A stretch of 64,000 bases of DNA from Tessaracoccus oleiagri (GTDB lineage: Bacteria; Actinomycetota; Actinomycetes; Propionibacteriales; Propionibacteriaceae), in NCBI RefSeq assembly GCF_900103275.1, contig NZ_FNGP01000003.1, positions 248,001 to 312,000 of the forward strand, written 5' to 3'. Positions 52,577-61,298 of the stretch are shown in pieces. The position numbers and the translations under genes were made by a program. The notes below the pieces were generated by a model, which searched no databases, had not been told where the DNA came from, and worked only from the letters and a program-made list of their open reading frames with translations. Numbering within the stretch: the stretch's first letter is position 1; every line of letters begins with the position of its first letter.

Positions 52577-54397
52577 TCAGAGACCGAACTCGGCGCCGAA
52601 GTCGCCCTCCTCGAGGCGGGCCTTGATCGCCGACAGGAAGCGGGCCGCGAGGGCGCCGTCGACCAGTCGGTGGTCGTAGGTCAGCGACAGGTACATCATG
52701 TCGCGGATCGCGATCGTCTCGTCGCCGAACTGGTCCGCGACGACGACCGGCCGCTTCACCAGCGCACCGGTGCCGAGGATGGCCACCTCGGGCTGGTTGA
52801 TGATGGGCGTGTCGAACAGCGTCCCGGCCGAGCCGTAGTTGGTGATCGTGAACGTGCTGCCGGACAGCTCGTCGGGGGTCACCTTGCTCTCGCGGGTGCG
52901 GGCGCCGAGGTCGCCGATCTTCTTGGCCAGGCCGGTGAGGTTCAGGTCGCCGGCGTCCTTGATGACGGGCACGAGGAGACCGCGGGGGGTGTCCACCGCG
53001 ATGCCGATGTGCTCGCCGTCGGCGTAGGTCACCGTGCCGCCCTCGAGGTCCATCGTCGCGTTGAGCGTCGGGAACGCCTTCAGGGCCTCGATCGTCGCCA
53101 GCGTGATGAACGGGAGGTACGACAGCGAGGCGCCCTCGCGCTTCTTGAAGTCGTCCTTGGCGGCCTTCCGGATCCGGCTGATCGCGGTGACGTCGACCTC
53201 GACCGTGGCGGTGAGCTGCGCGGACACCGACAGCGACTGGGTCATGCGGTTGGCGATGGTCTTGCGCAGGCGCGAAAGCTTCTCGGTCGTGCCACGCAGG
53301 GCCTTCGCCTCCGCGGTCGGCTGTGCCTTCGGAGCGGCGGCCGGGGCCGCAGCGGCCGGAGCGGCGGCCGCGGGTGCGGCGGCTGGGGCGGCGGGAGCCT
53401 GCTTGGCGGCCTCTGCGGCGTCGAGGATGTCCTGCTTGCGGATGCGACCACCCACGCCGGTGCCGGTGACCTGGGCGAGGTCCACACCGTGCTCCTTGGC
53501 CAGCTTGCGCACGAGCGGGGTGACGTAGGTGCCGTCGCTGGAGGACTCCGCGGCGCGGCGGGCCACGGCCGCCTCGACGGCCTCCGAGCGCTCGGGCGTC
53601 GAACGCTGCGACGGCGCGGGCGCCTCCTCGCTGGTGGGCTCGGCCTTCACCGGGTCGGCGGCGGGCGCGGCCTCCTCGGGAGCCTCCTCCTTCTTCGCCG
53701 GCTCAGGCTCGGGCTCCTCCGCCTTAGGAGCCTCCGGAGCGGGAGCCTCCTCGGCTGCGGGGGCGGCGCTCTCGTCGCCGACGATGGCCAGCACGGCCCC
53801 GACCTCGGCGACGTCGTCCTCCTGGAACCGGATCTCGAGCAGCGTGCCCGCGACCGGGCTGGGGATCTCGGTGTCAACCTTGTCCGTGGAGACCTCGAGC
53901 AGGGCCTCGTCGACGTCCACGGAGTCGCCGACGGACTTGAGCCAGCGCGAGATCGTGCCCTCCGTGACCGACTCGCCCAGTGCCGGGAGTGTCACCTCGG
54001 TGCCCTGCGCCTTGCCGCCGCCGGACGGGGCCTGCGGAGCGGGTTCCTCGGTCTGCTGCGGGGACTCCTGCACGGGAACCTCCTCGGCCGCCTCCTCGGT
54101 GGGCTCCGGCTCGGGCTCGGCCTCCGGTTCGGGCTGCGACGGCGCGTCGCCACCCTCGGACGCCTCACCGATCACGGCGAGGACCGCGCCGACCTCGGCG
54201 ACGTCGTCCTCCTCGAACCGGATCTCAAGGAGCGTGCCGGCGACGGGGCTGGGGATCTCGGTGTCGACCTTGTCGGTCGAGACCTCCAGCAACGGCTCGT
54301 CGACCTCGACGGTCTCGCCGACGGCCTTCAGCCAGCGCGAGATCGTGCCCTCGGTGACCGATTCGCCCAGTGCCGGAAGCGTTACTTCGGTTGACAT
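52577..54397 (-). CDS. sucB: 2-oxoacid dehydrogenase E2 (dihydrolipoyl acyltransferase) with two lipoyl domains
   Basis: This 606-residue protein has two lipoyl domains (residues about 2-78, Lys43, and 133-208, Lys173, both in STDKVDTE). Acidic Pro/Glu/Ala linkers, an E3-binding domain ([17 protein letters not shown]) and the catalytic domain with active-site HRLVDG near the C-terminus follow. It moves acyl groups from E1 to CoA, most likely in the 2-oxoglutarate or a shared pyruvate/2-oxoglutarate complex. It lies between lpd and lipB/lipA, so the gene order links the enzyme to its cofactor supply. The two lipoyl domains are almost the same and look recently duplicated. Confidence 0.95.
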   Translation of the reverse strand: MSTEVTLPALGESVTEGTISRWLKAVGETVEVDEPLLEVSTDKVDTEIPSPVAGTLLEIRFEEDDVAEVGAVLAVIGEASEGGDAPSQPEPEAEPEPEPTEEAAEEVPVQESPQQTEEPAPQAPSGGGKAQGTEVTLPALGESVTEGTISRWLKSVGDSVDVDEALLEVSTDKVDTEIPSPVAGTLLEIRFQEDDVAEVGAVLAIVGDESAAPAAEEAPAPEAPKAEEPEPEPAKKEEAPEEAAPAADPVKAEPTSEEAPAPSQRSTPERSEAVEAAVARRAAESSSDGTYVTPLVRKLAKEHGVDLAQVTGTGVGGRIRKQDILDAAEAAKQAPAAPAAAPAAAAPAAAAPAAAPKAQPTAEAKALRGTTEKLSRLRKTIANRMTQSLSVSAQLTATVEVDVTAISRIRKAAKDDFKKREGASLSYLPFITLATIEALKAFPTLNATMDLEGGTVTYADGEHIGIAVDTPRGLLVPVIKDAGDLNLTGLAKKIGDLGARTRESKVTPDELSGSTFTITNYGSAGTLFDTPIINQPEVAILGTGALVKRPVVVADQFGDETIAIRDMMYLSLTYDHRLVDGALAARFLSAIKARLEEGDFGAEFGL

Positions 54398-54433
54398 TGT
54401 GTAGATGCTCCTTTGCTTGCCGCGTGTTGCTGT

Positions 54434-55828
54434 TCAGCCTATATCCGTTGCGACCCGCATGTGCAAAGGCCGCCCCCCGAGCGCGAGAATCGCCTCCGCG
54501 AGCGACTCGCCCACCGTCGGGTGGGGGTGGACGATCGATACGACGTCGTCCGGTTCGGCGCCCCAGCCGACGTGCATGGCACCCGACGTGATCAGCTCGG
54601 CCACGTCCTCGCCCACGGCGTGCACCCCGACGATCGGCCCCTGGGCGGAGCGGACGACCTTCACCATCCCGGTCTCCCTCTCATCGGTCGGCCGGGCGAT
54701 CAGGGACTTGCCGTTCCCGGCGAGGTGGTAGGTGACGCTGCGGGCGCCGGGGCCGGCCTGGTCTTCGCGGAGGCCGACGCTCGCCACCTGCGGGGAGGAG
54801 TACGTCACGCGGGGGATCTGATGGTCGGGCGGCAGGGTCGGCCGGTGCCGGGATCGGCCCAGTTCCCACGCGACCAGCTCTGCGACGAACTGGCCGTGCG
54901 CGTAGCCGCGGTGCGCGAGTTGCGGGCCGGCGACCACGTCGCCGGCGGCGTGGATGTGCGGGACGCTGGTCCGGAGGTCCGCGTCGGTGGCGATCGCGGC
55001 ACCGTCCAGTTCGACCCCCACCTCCTCGAGCCCGAGCCCGGCGACGCGCGGACGCCGTCCCACGGCCACGAGCAGCAGGTCGGCCTCCAGTTGCTCGTGG
55101 CCCACGGTGACGCGCACGCCGCCGTCCCCGGCCTCGGCCCCGGCGACCGGGGCGCCGGTCCGCACGTCGACTCCGCGCGACCGGAGCGCGCGGGTCAGCA
55201 CCTTGGACAGCGCGGGCTCCTCGGACGGCAGCAGCCTGTCGAGCGCCTCCACGATGACCACCTCCACGCCCAGGTCGGCCCAGAGGGAGGCGAACTCGAC
55301 GCCGATGACACCCCCGCCGAGCACCACGGCACGCCGCGGCAGCGCATCGAGCCGGAGCGCGTGCTCGCTGGTGATGATCCGTTCCCCGTCGACCGGCAGC
55401 CCCAGCGTCACCGGCTCCGCACCGGTGGCGACGAGGACCGCCGCCGCCTCGATCCGCTCGCCGCCAGCCTCCACCACGGTGCCGCCGACCAGACGTCCGG
55501 CCGCGGCCACGTGCCGGACGCCGCTGGCGGAGACCAGCCCCGAGAGCCCCCGGTGCAGTTGGTCGACCACGTCGTCGGCGTGCGACCGGATCGCGGCGGC
55601 GTCGACGTCGCCGGTGCCGCCGCCGATCCCGAACGCGCCGGCGTGCAGCACCGTCCGCCGGACCTTGGCGGACTGCAGCCAGGCCTTCGTCGGGATGCAG
55701 CCGACGTGCAGGCAGGTGCCACCCAGCGGGCCGGGGTCCACGAGCGTCACGTCCAGTCCGAGTTGGGAGGCGCGGAGGGCGGCGGCGTAACCGGCGGAGC
55801 CGGCGCCGAGGACGGCGAGGTCGGTCAT
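54434..55828 (-). CDS. lpdA: Dihydrolipoyl dehydrogenase (E3)
   Basis: This 464-residue flavoprotein reoxidises dihydrolipoamide on E2. FAD motif AVLGAGSAGYAAALRA is at the start; the redox disulfide is Cys39/Cys44 in GGTCLHVGCIPTK. The NAD motif is AVVLGGGVIGVEFASLW, HAAGDV is the second FAD site, and the HPHPTVGE motif provides the catalytic His-Glu pair. The ATG at 55828 is chosen from the usual N-terminus. It leads the lpd-sucB-lipB-lipA-DUF4191-ABC-F series. Confidence 0.95.
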   Translation of the reverse strand: MTDLAVLGAGSAGYAAALRASQLGLDVTLVDPGPLGGTCLHVGCIPTKAWLQSAKVRRTVLHAGAFGIGGGTGDVDAAAIRSHADDVVDQLHRGLSGLVSASGVRHVAAAGRLVGGTVVEAGGERIEAAAVLVATGAEPVTLGLPVDGERIITSEHALRLDALPRRAVVLGGGVIGVEFASLWADLGVEVVIVEALDRLLPSEEPALSKVLTRALRSRGVDVRTGAPVAGAEAGDGGVRVTVGHEQLEADLLLVAVGRRPRVAGLGLEEVGVELDGAAIATDADLRTSVPHIHAAGDVVAGPQLAHRGYAHGQFVAELVAWELGRSRHRPTLPPDHQIPRVTYSSPQVASVGLREDQAGPGARSVTYHLAGNGKSLIARPTDERETGMVKVVRSAQGPIVGVHAVGEDVAELITSGAMHVGWGAEPDDVVSIVHPHPTVGESLAEAILALGGRPLHMRVATDIG

Positions 55829-55877
55829 GGGGGCCAGTCTTCCACGGGGCATTCGGAGGGTGGGCAATAATGTCCAC

Positions 55878-56207
55878 GTGGGTTGGTTCCGACGACGCAG
55901 AGCGAAGGCCGAGGTCCGGCGCGCCACGGACGCGCTCCGAGGGGTCTCCTACGACCACCTGGTGGCGTTCGTGCGCAGCCGTCGCGGCGTCGAGGCGTGG
56001 ATCGAGCGGCCCACCAGCTTCAACAAGCCGTCCATCCTCCTCGTGGCCGCCGACGGCGAGTCCACGCGGCGGGCGGTACCCAGCGAGGAGTACGGGTACG
56101 CGTTCGCCGAGGAGCTGGACATCCCCTGCTACGACGCCGGCGTAGTCCCGTATCCCCAGCGGATGCGCGAGTACGGCAAGGCCAACAAACGAAAGCCCAT
56201 CGCATGA
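55878..56207 (+). CDS. Conserved actinobacterial protein of unknown function
   Basis: This 109-residue protein starts GWFRRRRAKAEVRR, followed by a compact domain with SILLVAADGESTRRAVPS and ending AGVVPYPQRMREYGK. Similar short proteins are common in actinobacteria, often labelled oxidoreductase without evidence. The GTG at 55878 is chosen because the family usually begins at this Trp-Phe-Arg segment. Its stop overlaps the ATG of the AGE-family gene, so both are one operon. Divergent from lpdA. Confidence 0.75.
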   Translation: MGWFRRRRAKAEVRRATDALRGVSYDHLVAFVRSRRGVEAWIERPTSFNKPSILLVAADGESTRRAVPSEEYGYAFAEELDIPCYDAGVVPYPQRMREYGKANKRKPIA

Positions 56208-57421
56208 TCAACCACACCTGGGGCACGGACGCCCACCTGGCCTGGCTCGACCGCTACCGCGAGGAACTGCTCGACTTCTACCAGCCGCACGTCGCCGACC
56301 CGCAGGGCGGCTACTTCTGGCTCGGCGGCACGGGGCAGCCGATGCCGGAGAAGGGCAAGGGGCTGTGGCTCGCGGCGCGCATGACGCACTGCTTCTCCCT
56401 CGCTCACCTGCTGGGCCGGGAGGGCGCCCGGGAGATCGCCGCGCACGGTGTGCGCTACCTCACCACGCCGCCGGGCCGCGACACCCGGTACGGCGGCTGG
56501 TTCGCCGCGGTGAACGAGGAGGACCGCGACGAGTCCAAGGAGCTCTACGGGCTGGCGCACGTGGTGCTCGCCGGTTCCTCGGCGCTGACCGCCGGCATCG
56601 AGGGGTCGCAGGGCCTGCTGACCGAGGCCTTGGGGCTCATCGACGCGCACTACTGGAACGAGGCCGACGGTGCCGCCCTGGACGCGATGGACCGGACGTT
56701 CACCGTGGCCGACCCGTACCGCGGGCTGAACGCCAACATGCACCTGACCGAGGCCTACCTGGCCGCCCACGAGGCCACCGGCGACCCGGTGCTGCTGGAG
56801 CGGGCGATCCGGCTGGCCGAGCGGTTCGTCGAGGGGCAGCTGCGCTCGGGACGCCCGGAGCCGCACCGCCTCGTCGAGCACTTCGACGAGCAGTGGCAGC
56901 CGGTGCCGGGCTACAACCGTGACGAGCCGGCCCACCCGTTCCGGCCGTACGGCTCGACCCCGGGCCACTGGCTGGAGTGGTCGAAGCTGGCGGTCCAGAT
57001 CGCGGGGCTGCGCCCCGACGTGAAGTGGCTCGTGCCGGCGGCCGAGCAACTGTTCGCGGGGGCGCTGGCCGACGCGTGGGCGCCCAACGGGGGCTTCTAC
57101 TACACGGTCGACTGGGACGGCAGCCCCGTCATCTCCAACCGCTTCTTCTGGCCGGTCACCGAGGCGATCGGCGCCGCGCACGTGCTCCGGCTCGCGACCG
57201 GCAAGCAGGAGTACGCCGACTGGTACACCCGGTTCTGGGACTTCGCGCAGGCCTACCTGATGGACCACGACCACGGCGCCTGGCACTCGGAACTCGACGA
57301 CGACCTGCTGCCCACGACGCGGACGTGGGACGGCAAGCCCGACCTCTACCACGTGCTGCAGGCGACGCTGTACGCGAAGCTGCCGCTGGAGGCCGGGCTG
57401 GCCGCCCACCTGGCCCGCTAG
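56204..57421 (+). CDS. AGE family epimerase/isomerase
   Basis: This 405-residue (alpha/alpha)6-barrel enzyme is of the N-acylglucosamine 2-epimerase family. It is closer by pattern to the aldose-ketose isomerases (mannose or sulfoquinovose isomerase type) than to renin-binding protein. Visible motifs are KGLWLAARMTHCFSLAH, the RYGGWFAAV segment, NANMHLTEAYLAAHEATGD, and STPGHWLEWSKL, which contributes catalytic His. It probably interconverts mannose-like sugars with their ketoses. The stop TAG overlaps the stop of pepA. Confidence 0.87.
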   Translation: MINHTWGTDAHLAWLDRYREELLDFYQPHVADPQGGYFWLGGTGQPMPEKGKGLWLAARMTHCFSLAHLLGREGAREIAAHGVRYLTTPPGRDTRYGGWFAAVNEEDRDESKELYGLAHVVLAGSSALTAGIEGSQGLLTEALGLIDAHYWNEADGAALDAMDRTFTVADPYRGLNANMHLTEAYLAAHEATGDPVLLERAIRLAERFVEGQLRSGRPEPHRLVEHFDEQWQPVPGYNRDEPAHPFRPYGSTPGHWLEWSKLAVQIAGLRPDVKWLVPAAEQLFAGALADAWAPNGGFYYTVDWDGSPVISNRFFWPVTEAIGAAHVLRLATGKQEYADWYTRFWDFAQAYLMDHDHGAWHSELDDDLLPTTRTWDGKPDLYHVLQATLYAKLPLEAGLAAHLAR

Positions 57422-58905
57422 GCGGAGGCCTGCTGGGCCAGCGCGATCAGCGTCCGCACGCCTACGCCGGTGCCGCCCTTGGTGGTGTAGCCGAACGCCT
57501 CTGAGGCGTCGGCCGGGCCCGCGATGTCCAGGTGTGCCCAGGCCACGCCCTCGGGGACGAACTTCTCGAGGAAGGCGCCGGCGACGAGCGCGCCGCCCCA
57601 CCGCTTCCTGCCGCCGGAGCGGAAGTCGGCGATGTCGGACTTCAGCTGGTCGCGGTCGTGGTCGGTGATCGGCAGCTGCCAGAACTCCTCGCCGGCCGCC
57701 TCCGCGGCGTCGAGCACCCGGTCCGCGGTCGCGTCGTCGTTGGTCATGAGGCCGGCGATGCGCTCGCCGAGGCCCACCATGCAGGCGCCGGTGAGGGTGG
57801 CGACGTCGACGATCAGGTCGGGCTCGTCGGTGCCGGCGCGGCCGATCGCGTCGGCCATGACGAGGCGGCCCTCCGCGTCGGTGTTGTAGTTCTCCACCGT
57901 CTGCCCGTCGAACATGGTCAGCACGTCGCCCGGGCGGTAGGAGGAGCCCGACGGCATGTTCTCGGCCATCGCCGCGTACGCGGTGACGCGGACCTTCAGG
58001 CCGAGCTCGGCGATGGCCTTGATGGCGGCGATCACGATCGCGGCGCCGCTCATGTCCATCTGCATGCCCTCCATGCTCGCCGGCGGCTTGATGTCGAGGC
58101 CGCCGGAGTCGAAGGTGATGCCCTTGCCGACGAGGGCGAGGTGGAACCGCGCGCCGCGGGGCACGTAGCTCAGGCGCACGAGGCGCGGCTTGGCGGCGGA
58201 ACCGCCTCCGACCGCGAGGATGCCCCCGTAGCCGCCCTTCTCCAGGGCCTTCTCGTCGAGGACCTCGACGGTGATGCGCTCGTCCTTGACGTACGCCTTG
58301 GCGGCGTCGGCGAAGGTCTCGGGGTAGAGGAGGTTCGGAGGGGTGTTCGCCCAGTCGCGGGCCTGGTAGACGGCGCGGACGCCGGCGTCGGCGACCCGGA
58401 TCGCCTCCTGCAGCTCGGACTTGGCGAGCAGGACGATGCGGGACACCGGCTCCGGCTTCGGCTCGGTGGTGACGCGCTGAACCCGGTACGCGCCGAGCGC
58501 CGCGCCCTCGGCGGCGGCCTGGACCAGCTCGGGGTCCGCGAGCTCGAGGGAGACGGCGACGGTGAGGTCCTCCGCGCCCGGCAGCTCCGCCACCCGGCGC
58601 AGGGCCGCGCCGACGGTGCGGCGCAGCGCGGTGGGGGACACGTCGGGCTCGCCCAGGCCCACGACCACGGCGCGGGGCCCGCCGTCGCTGACCGGCAGGA
58701 CGGTGACCTTCTCGAGTTCGCTCGTGGCGCCGAGCGCGACGGCGAGGTCGCCGACGCCGACCTTGAAGGCTCCGGCGTAGGCCTTCTCGAGTTCGGGGGT
58801 TCCGCCCACGAGGGTCGTGATGTCGCCCGAGGTGGTGAGTCCGACGACGACCACGTCGGCGGAGCGGGGGAGGGACTTGGCTAGTTCCAGGGTTACGTCG
58901 TGCAT
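57418..58905 (-). CDS. pepA: Leucyl aminopeptidase (M17)
   Basis: This 495-residue hexameric two-metal peptidase removes N-terminal residues in the cytosol. Catalytic domain motifs are GKGITFDSGGLDIKP (Lys and Asp ligands) and the M17 signature NTDAEGRLVMADAI. The N-terminal domain (residues 1 to about 165) is less conserved, as usual. It is probably leaderless. The convergent AGE gene overlaps its stop by four bases (CTAG). Confidence 0.95.
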   Translation of the reverse strand: MHDVTLELAKSLPRSADVVVVGLTTSGDITTLVGGTPELEKAYAGAFKVGVGDLAVALGATSELEKVTVLPVSDGGPRAVVVGLGEPDVSPTALRRTVGAALRRVAELPGAEDLTVAVSLELADPELVQAAAEGAALGAYRVQRVTTEPKPEPVSRIVLLAKSELQEAIRVADAGVRAVYQARDWANTPPNLLYPETFADAAKAYVKDERITVEVLDEKALEKGGYGGILAVGGGSAAKPRLVRLSYVPRGARFHLALVGKGITFDSGGLDIKPPASMEGMQMDMSGAAIVIAAIKAIAELGLKVRVTAYAAMAENMPSGSSYRPGDVLTMFDGQTVENYNTDAEGRLVMADAIGRAGTDEPDLIVDVATLTGACMVGLGERIAGLMTNDDATADRVLDAAEAAGEEFWQLPITDHDRDQLKSDIADFRSGGRKRWGGALVAGAFLEKFVPEGVAWAHLDIAGPADASEAFGYTTKGGTGVGVRTLIALAQQASA

Positions 58906-58911
58906 TCGGCC

Positions 58912-58917
58912 AGCCTA
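58912..58917 (-). promoter_or_regulatory. -10 hexamer TAGGCT for probable leaderless pepA
   Basis: On the minus strand TAGGCT ends 7 bases before the ATG at 58905. Confidence 0.45.
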
Positions 58918-58930
58918 TCGAGGTACTTGC

Positions 58931-58936
58931 TACCTT
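58931..58936 (+). promoter_or_regulatory. -10 hexamer TACCTT for probable leaderless gene
   Basis: TACCTT ends 8 bases before the ATG at 58944. It faces away from the pepA hexamer, 14 bases away. Confidence 0.45.
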
Positions 58937-58943
58937 TGCCCCC

Positions 58944-59315
58944 ATGCTGAAGCGAATCGGGCTCTGGGCCTTCGTCGTCGCCGCCGTCGCACTCACGGCG
59001 TGGGGTGTGGCGAGCTACGTGTCGCCCGGGGTGGACTGTCGGGGCGTCCCGATGGGCCCGGGCGACCTGTGCCACTACTCCAGCGCCACGCAGGAGAACA
59101 CCGACCAGGTGCAGAGCTATGAGCAGCGCGTCGCTACGGTGCGTCAGCAGGTGCCGTTCGTCATCGGGCTCGGCGTGGCGGCGACGGTGTTCGGGGTGGT
59201 GCTGGCGCTGCGCTCAGGCCAGCAGCGACATGGGGCCGTAGACGGTGCGGTCCTCCTCCATGAGGGTGACCTCCGCCACCCCGTGGGAGACCAGTTCCGC
59301 GAAGAAGAGCGTTAG
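58944..59315 (+). CDS. Small two-helix membrane protein with antisense-overlapping tail
   Basis: This 123-residue protein has helix 1 at about residues 5-25 (LWAFVVAAVALTAWGVASYV), an outer loop with two Cys (VDCRGVPMGPGDLCHYSS), and helix 2 at about residues 70-88. The rest (about 34 residues, from LRSGQQRHGA on) is charged and lies over the opposite-strand gene 59214-59420. The main body resembles small actinobacterial membrane proteins; no function is known. The tail may be an accident of a lost stop codon. Confidence 0.65.
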   Translation: MLKRIGLWAFVVAAVALTAWGVASYVSPGVDCRGVPMGPGDLCHYSSATQENTDQVQSYEQRVATVRQQVPFVIGLGVAATVFGVVLALRSGQQRHGAVDGAVLLHEGDLRHPVGDQFREEER

Positions 59316-59420
59316 CCACTCCTCGGCGGCCTCCTTCGAGTCGAACTCGTGCAGCAGGCCGGACTCGGCGAGGGACTTCGGGTCGAACGCGCCCGAGGCG
59401 GGCTCCCAGCGGTAGCTCAT
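59214..59420 (-). CDS. Small conserved hypothetical protein
   Basis: This 68-residue protein begins MSYRWEPASGAFDPKSL and has a predicted alpha-beta pattern (DSKEAAEEWLTLFFAELV, VTLMEEDRTVYGPMSL). I recognise no named family. Its ATG shares one base with the stop of the DUF3043 gene (TGATG), so it is the second gene of that operon. About 100 bases of its 3' half overlap the convergent gene on the plus strand. Confidence 0.75.
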   Translation of the reverse strand: MSYRWEPASGAFDPKSLAESGLLHEFDSKEAAEEWLTLFFAELVSHGVAEVTLMEEDRTVYGPMSLLA

Positions 59421-60046
59421 CAGATGGGGTCCCCTCGCTTGATGCGGGGGCTCGGGCGGCGGAACCGTCGGATCATCATGGACCGGTTGATCATGTACAT
59501 GAGCAGGCCCTTGCGGTTCGCGCCTGGTATGCGCTCGTCGAGGAGCCGCTTGTAGCTGCGCCACATGATGGCGACATTGATCACCGCGAGGATGAAGATG
59601 CCCCACAGCGACATGGAGACGTAGAACGACAGCTGCACGTTGTTCATCGTCACCACTATCAGCGCCATGATCAGGATCATCGCGGGCATCATGAATTCCG
59701 CGATGGTCCAGCGGGTGTCGACGAAGTCGCGCAGCAACGCGCGCTCGGGGCTGCGCTCGATCCGGTCCCACGCCTCCTGCTGCGACCTGAACCGCGCCTC
59801 GCGGTCGGCCTTGCGCTGTTCCTTGGGGCTGAGGCTGGGGTGCAGCCGCTGCATGCGCGCTGCCTCCGCCTCCTTGCGGGTGGGGGTGGGGCCTGCCTTC
59901 CCCCCGCCGCGGGTCACGGTGATCTTCTCCGTGGCGGCCGGCTGAGCGGCGGGCTCGGGAGACGCCGTGCGGGAAACCCGGCGGACGGTCGAGGTGCGCT
60001 GCCGGTCGGTCTTCTCGGTGCGCTCATAGGCGCGGAACAGTCCCAC
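59420..60046 (-). CDS. DUF3043 family membrane protein
   Basis: This 208-residue protein has a long basic, probably unstructured N-terminus with RTSTVRRVSRT and GGKAGPTPTRKEAEAAR, an RSPERALLRDFVDTRW motif, two transmembrane helices (about residues 115-158) and a basic C-tail. The GPTPTRKEAEAAR and LRDFVDTRW segments mark the actinobacterial DUF3043 family, function unknown. The GTG at 60046 is the most upstream good start. It is divergent from pspA across 131 bases. Confidence 0.88.
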   Translation of the reverse strand: MGLFRAYERTEKTDRQRTSTVRRVSRTASPEPAAQPAATEKITVTRGGGKAGPTPTRKEAEAARMQRLHPSLSPKEQRKADREARFRSQQEAWDRIERSPERALLRDFVDTRWTIAEFMMPAMILIMALIVVTMNNVQLSFYVSMSLWGIFILAVINVAIMWRSYKRLLDERIPGANRKGLLMYMINRSMMIRRFRRPSPRIKRGDPI

Positions 60047-60177
60047 GTCGGATCAGCCTCACAAATGGTGATGAATTCTTGGTGCCCGAGCATTCTACCT
60101 GTTTGCCATCTGCTCGTTATCACCACCGGCTGCCATGTACGGTTGTAGGCGAACACATCAGTTGGAAGGACTAGTTC

Positions 60178-60981
60178 GTGGCAGGCATCTTTGAACGCAT
60201 CGCGATGGTGTTCCGCTCCAAGGCCAACAAGGCGCTGGACAAGGCGGAGGACCCCCGCGAAACGCTCGACTACTCGTACCAGAAGCAGCTTGAGCTCCTG
60301 CAGAACGTCCGCCGCGGCGTGGCGGACGTCGCCACGAGCCGGAAGCGGGTGGAGCTGCAGGCCAGCAAGCTCAACCAGGAGGTCGAGCGGCTGCAGAGCG
60401 CGGCGCAGCGAGCACTCGAATCCAATCGTGAGGACCTCGCCCGCGAGGCCCTGACCCGGAAGTCCGGCCTCCAGCAGCAGCTCGTCGACCTGCAGGCCCA
60501 GCACGCCCAGCTCCAGGGCGAGGAGGAGAAGCTGGTCCGGGCCAGCTCGAGGCTGCAGGCCAAGGTCGACGCCTTCCGCACCCGCAAGGAGACGATCAAG
60601 GCCACCTACTCGGCCGCCGAGGCCCAGACGCGGATCAACGAGGCCTTCACCGGCATCTCGGAGGAGATGAGCGACGTCGGCCTCGCGATCCAGCGGGCGG
60701 AGGACAAGACCCTCGAACTGCAGGCGCGGGCATCTGCCGTCGACGAGCTGATCGCCTCCGGCGCGCTCGAGGACTCGAGCGGTGCCCTGAACGACGTGAC
60801 CCGCGAGCTCGACGCCCTGGCGGCGGACGCATCGGTGGAGAGCGAACTGGCTGCGATGAAGGCACAGCTCACGGGTGGCCCGGCCTCCCGTGGCCAGCTG
60901 AACGCGCCGCAGCAGGGCGCAGCGACGCAGCAGTCCGGCGCACAGCCGCAGTACGGATCGCAGGAGGAGTCGGGACGATGA
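60178..60981 (+). CDS. pspA: Phage shock protein A (PspA/IM30) homologue
   Basis: This 267-residue coiled-coil protein is of the ESCRT-III-like PspA/IM30 family that binds and protects the inner membrane under stress. The N-terminal amphipathic helix (MAGIFERIAMVFRSKANKAL) and the long helices alpha1-alpha4 (to about residue 225) are evident. A Gln-rich tail follows (QQGAATQQSGAQPQYGSQ). A TTGGAAGGA ribosome binding site precedes the GTG. Its stop overlaps pspAA. The regulator ClgR, found with pspA in mycobacteria, is not next to it. Confidence 0.94.
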   Translation: MAGIFERIAMVFRSKANKALDKAEDPRETLDYSYQKQLELLQNVRRGVADVATSRKRVELQASKLNQEVERLQSAAQRALESNREDLAREALTRKSGLQQQLVDLQAQHAQLQGEEEKLVRASSRLQAKVDAFRTRKETIKATYSAAEAQTRINEAFTGISEEMSDVGLAIQRAEDKTLELQARASAVDELIASGALEDSSGALNDVTRELDALAADASVESELAAMKAQLTGGPASRGQLNAPQQGAATQQSGAQPQYGSQEESGR

Positions 60982-61298
60982 TCGTTCGCGTGCTTGGTGA
61001 GGGGCAGTGGGTGCTGGAGCCCGAGCACCTCGAGGCCCTCGACGCGGTGGACGTCGAACTGGAGAACGCCGTACAGGCCGGGGACGAGGAGAAGATGCGC
61101 GACGCCCTGAGCCGCCTCTTCGACGGCATCCGCGAGCTCGGCACCCCGGTGCCCGACGACGTGCTCGCCGAGTCCGACCTCGTGATGCCGGATCCGGACT
61201 CCACGCTCGAAGAGGTCAAGATGCTGCTCGACTCGACGTCCGAGTACTTCGGGTTGCTGCCCGACGGCCAGGGCTCGGAAGAGCCGGCGGAGAGTTGA
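60978..61298 (+). CDS. pspAA: PspA-associated protein PspAA
   Basis: This 106-residue protein has a compact N-terminal strand pair (MIVRVLGEGQWVLEPEHLEAL) and a helical body with DVELENAVQAGDEEKMRDAL and DLVMPDPDSTLEEVKMLL. This corresponds to the PspAA family known to travel with PspA in actinobacteria and archaea. Its biochemical role is not settled. The ATG overlaps the pspA stop and its own stop overlaps the TTG of the next gene. Confidence 0.9.
   Translation: MIVRVLGEGQWVLEPEHLEALDAVDVELENAVQAGDEEKMRDALSRLFDGIRELGTPVPDDVLAESDLVMPDPDSTLEEVKMLLDSTSEYFGLLPDGQGSEEPAES

Noticed and set aside
56129-58996. A 955-codon open frame on the minus strand across the AGE isomerase and pepA
   Set aside because: It is in another frame of two well-supported genes, and its translation is low-complexity Arg/Gly/Ala without any recognisable motif.
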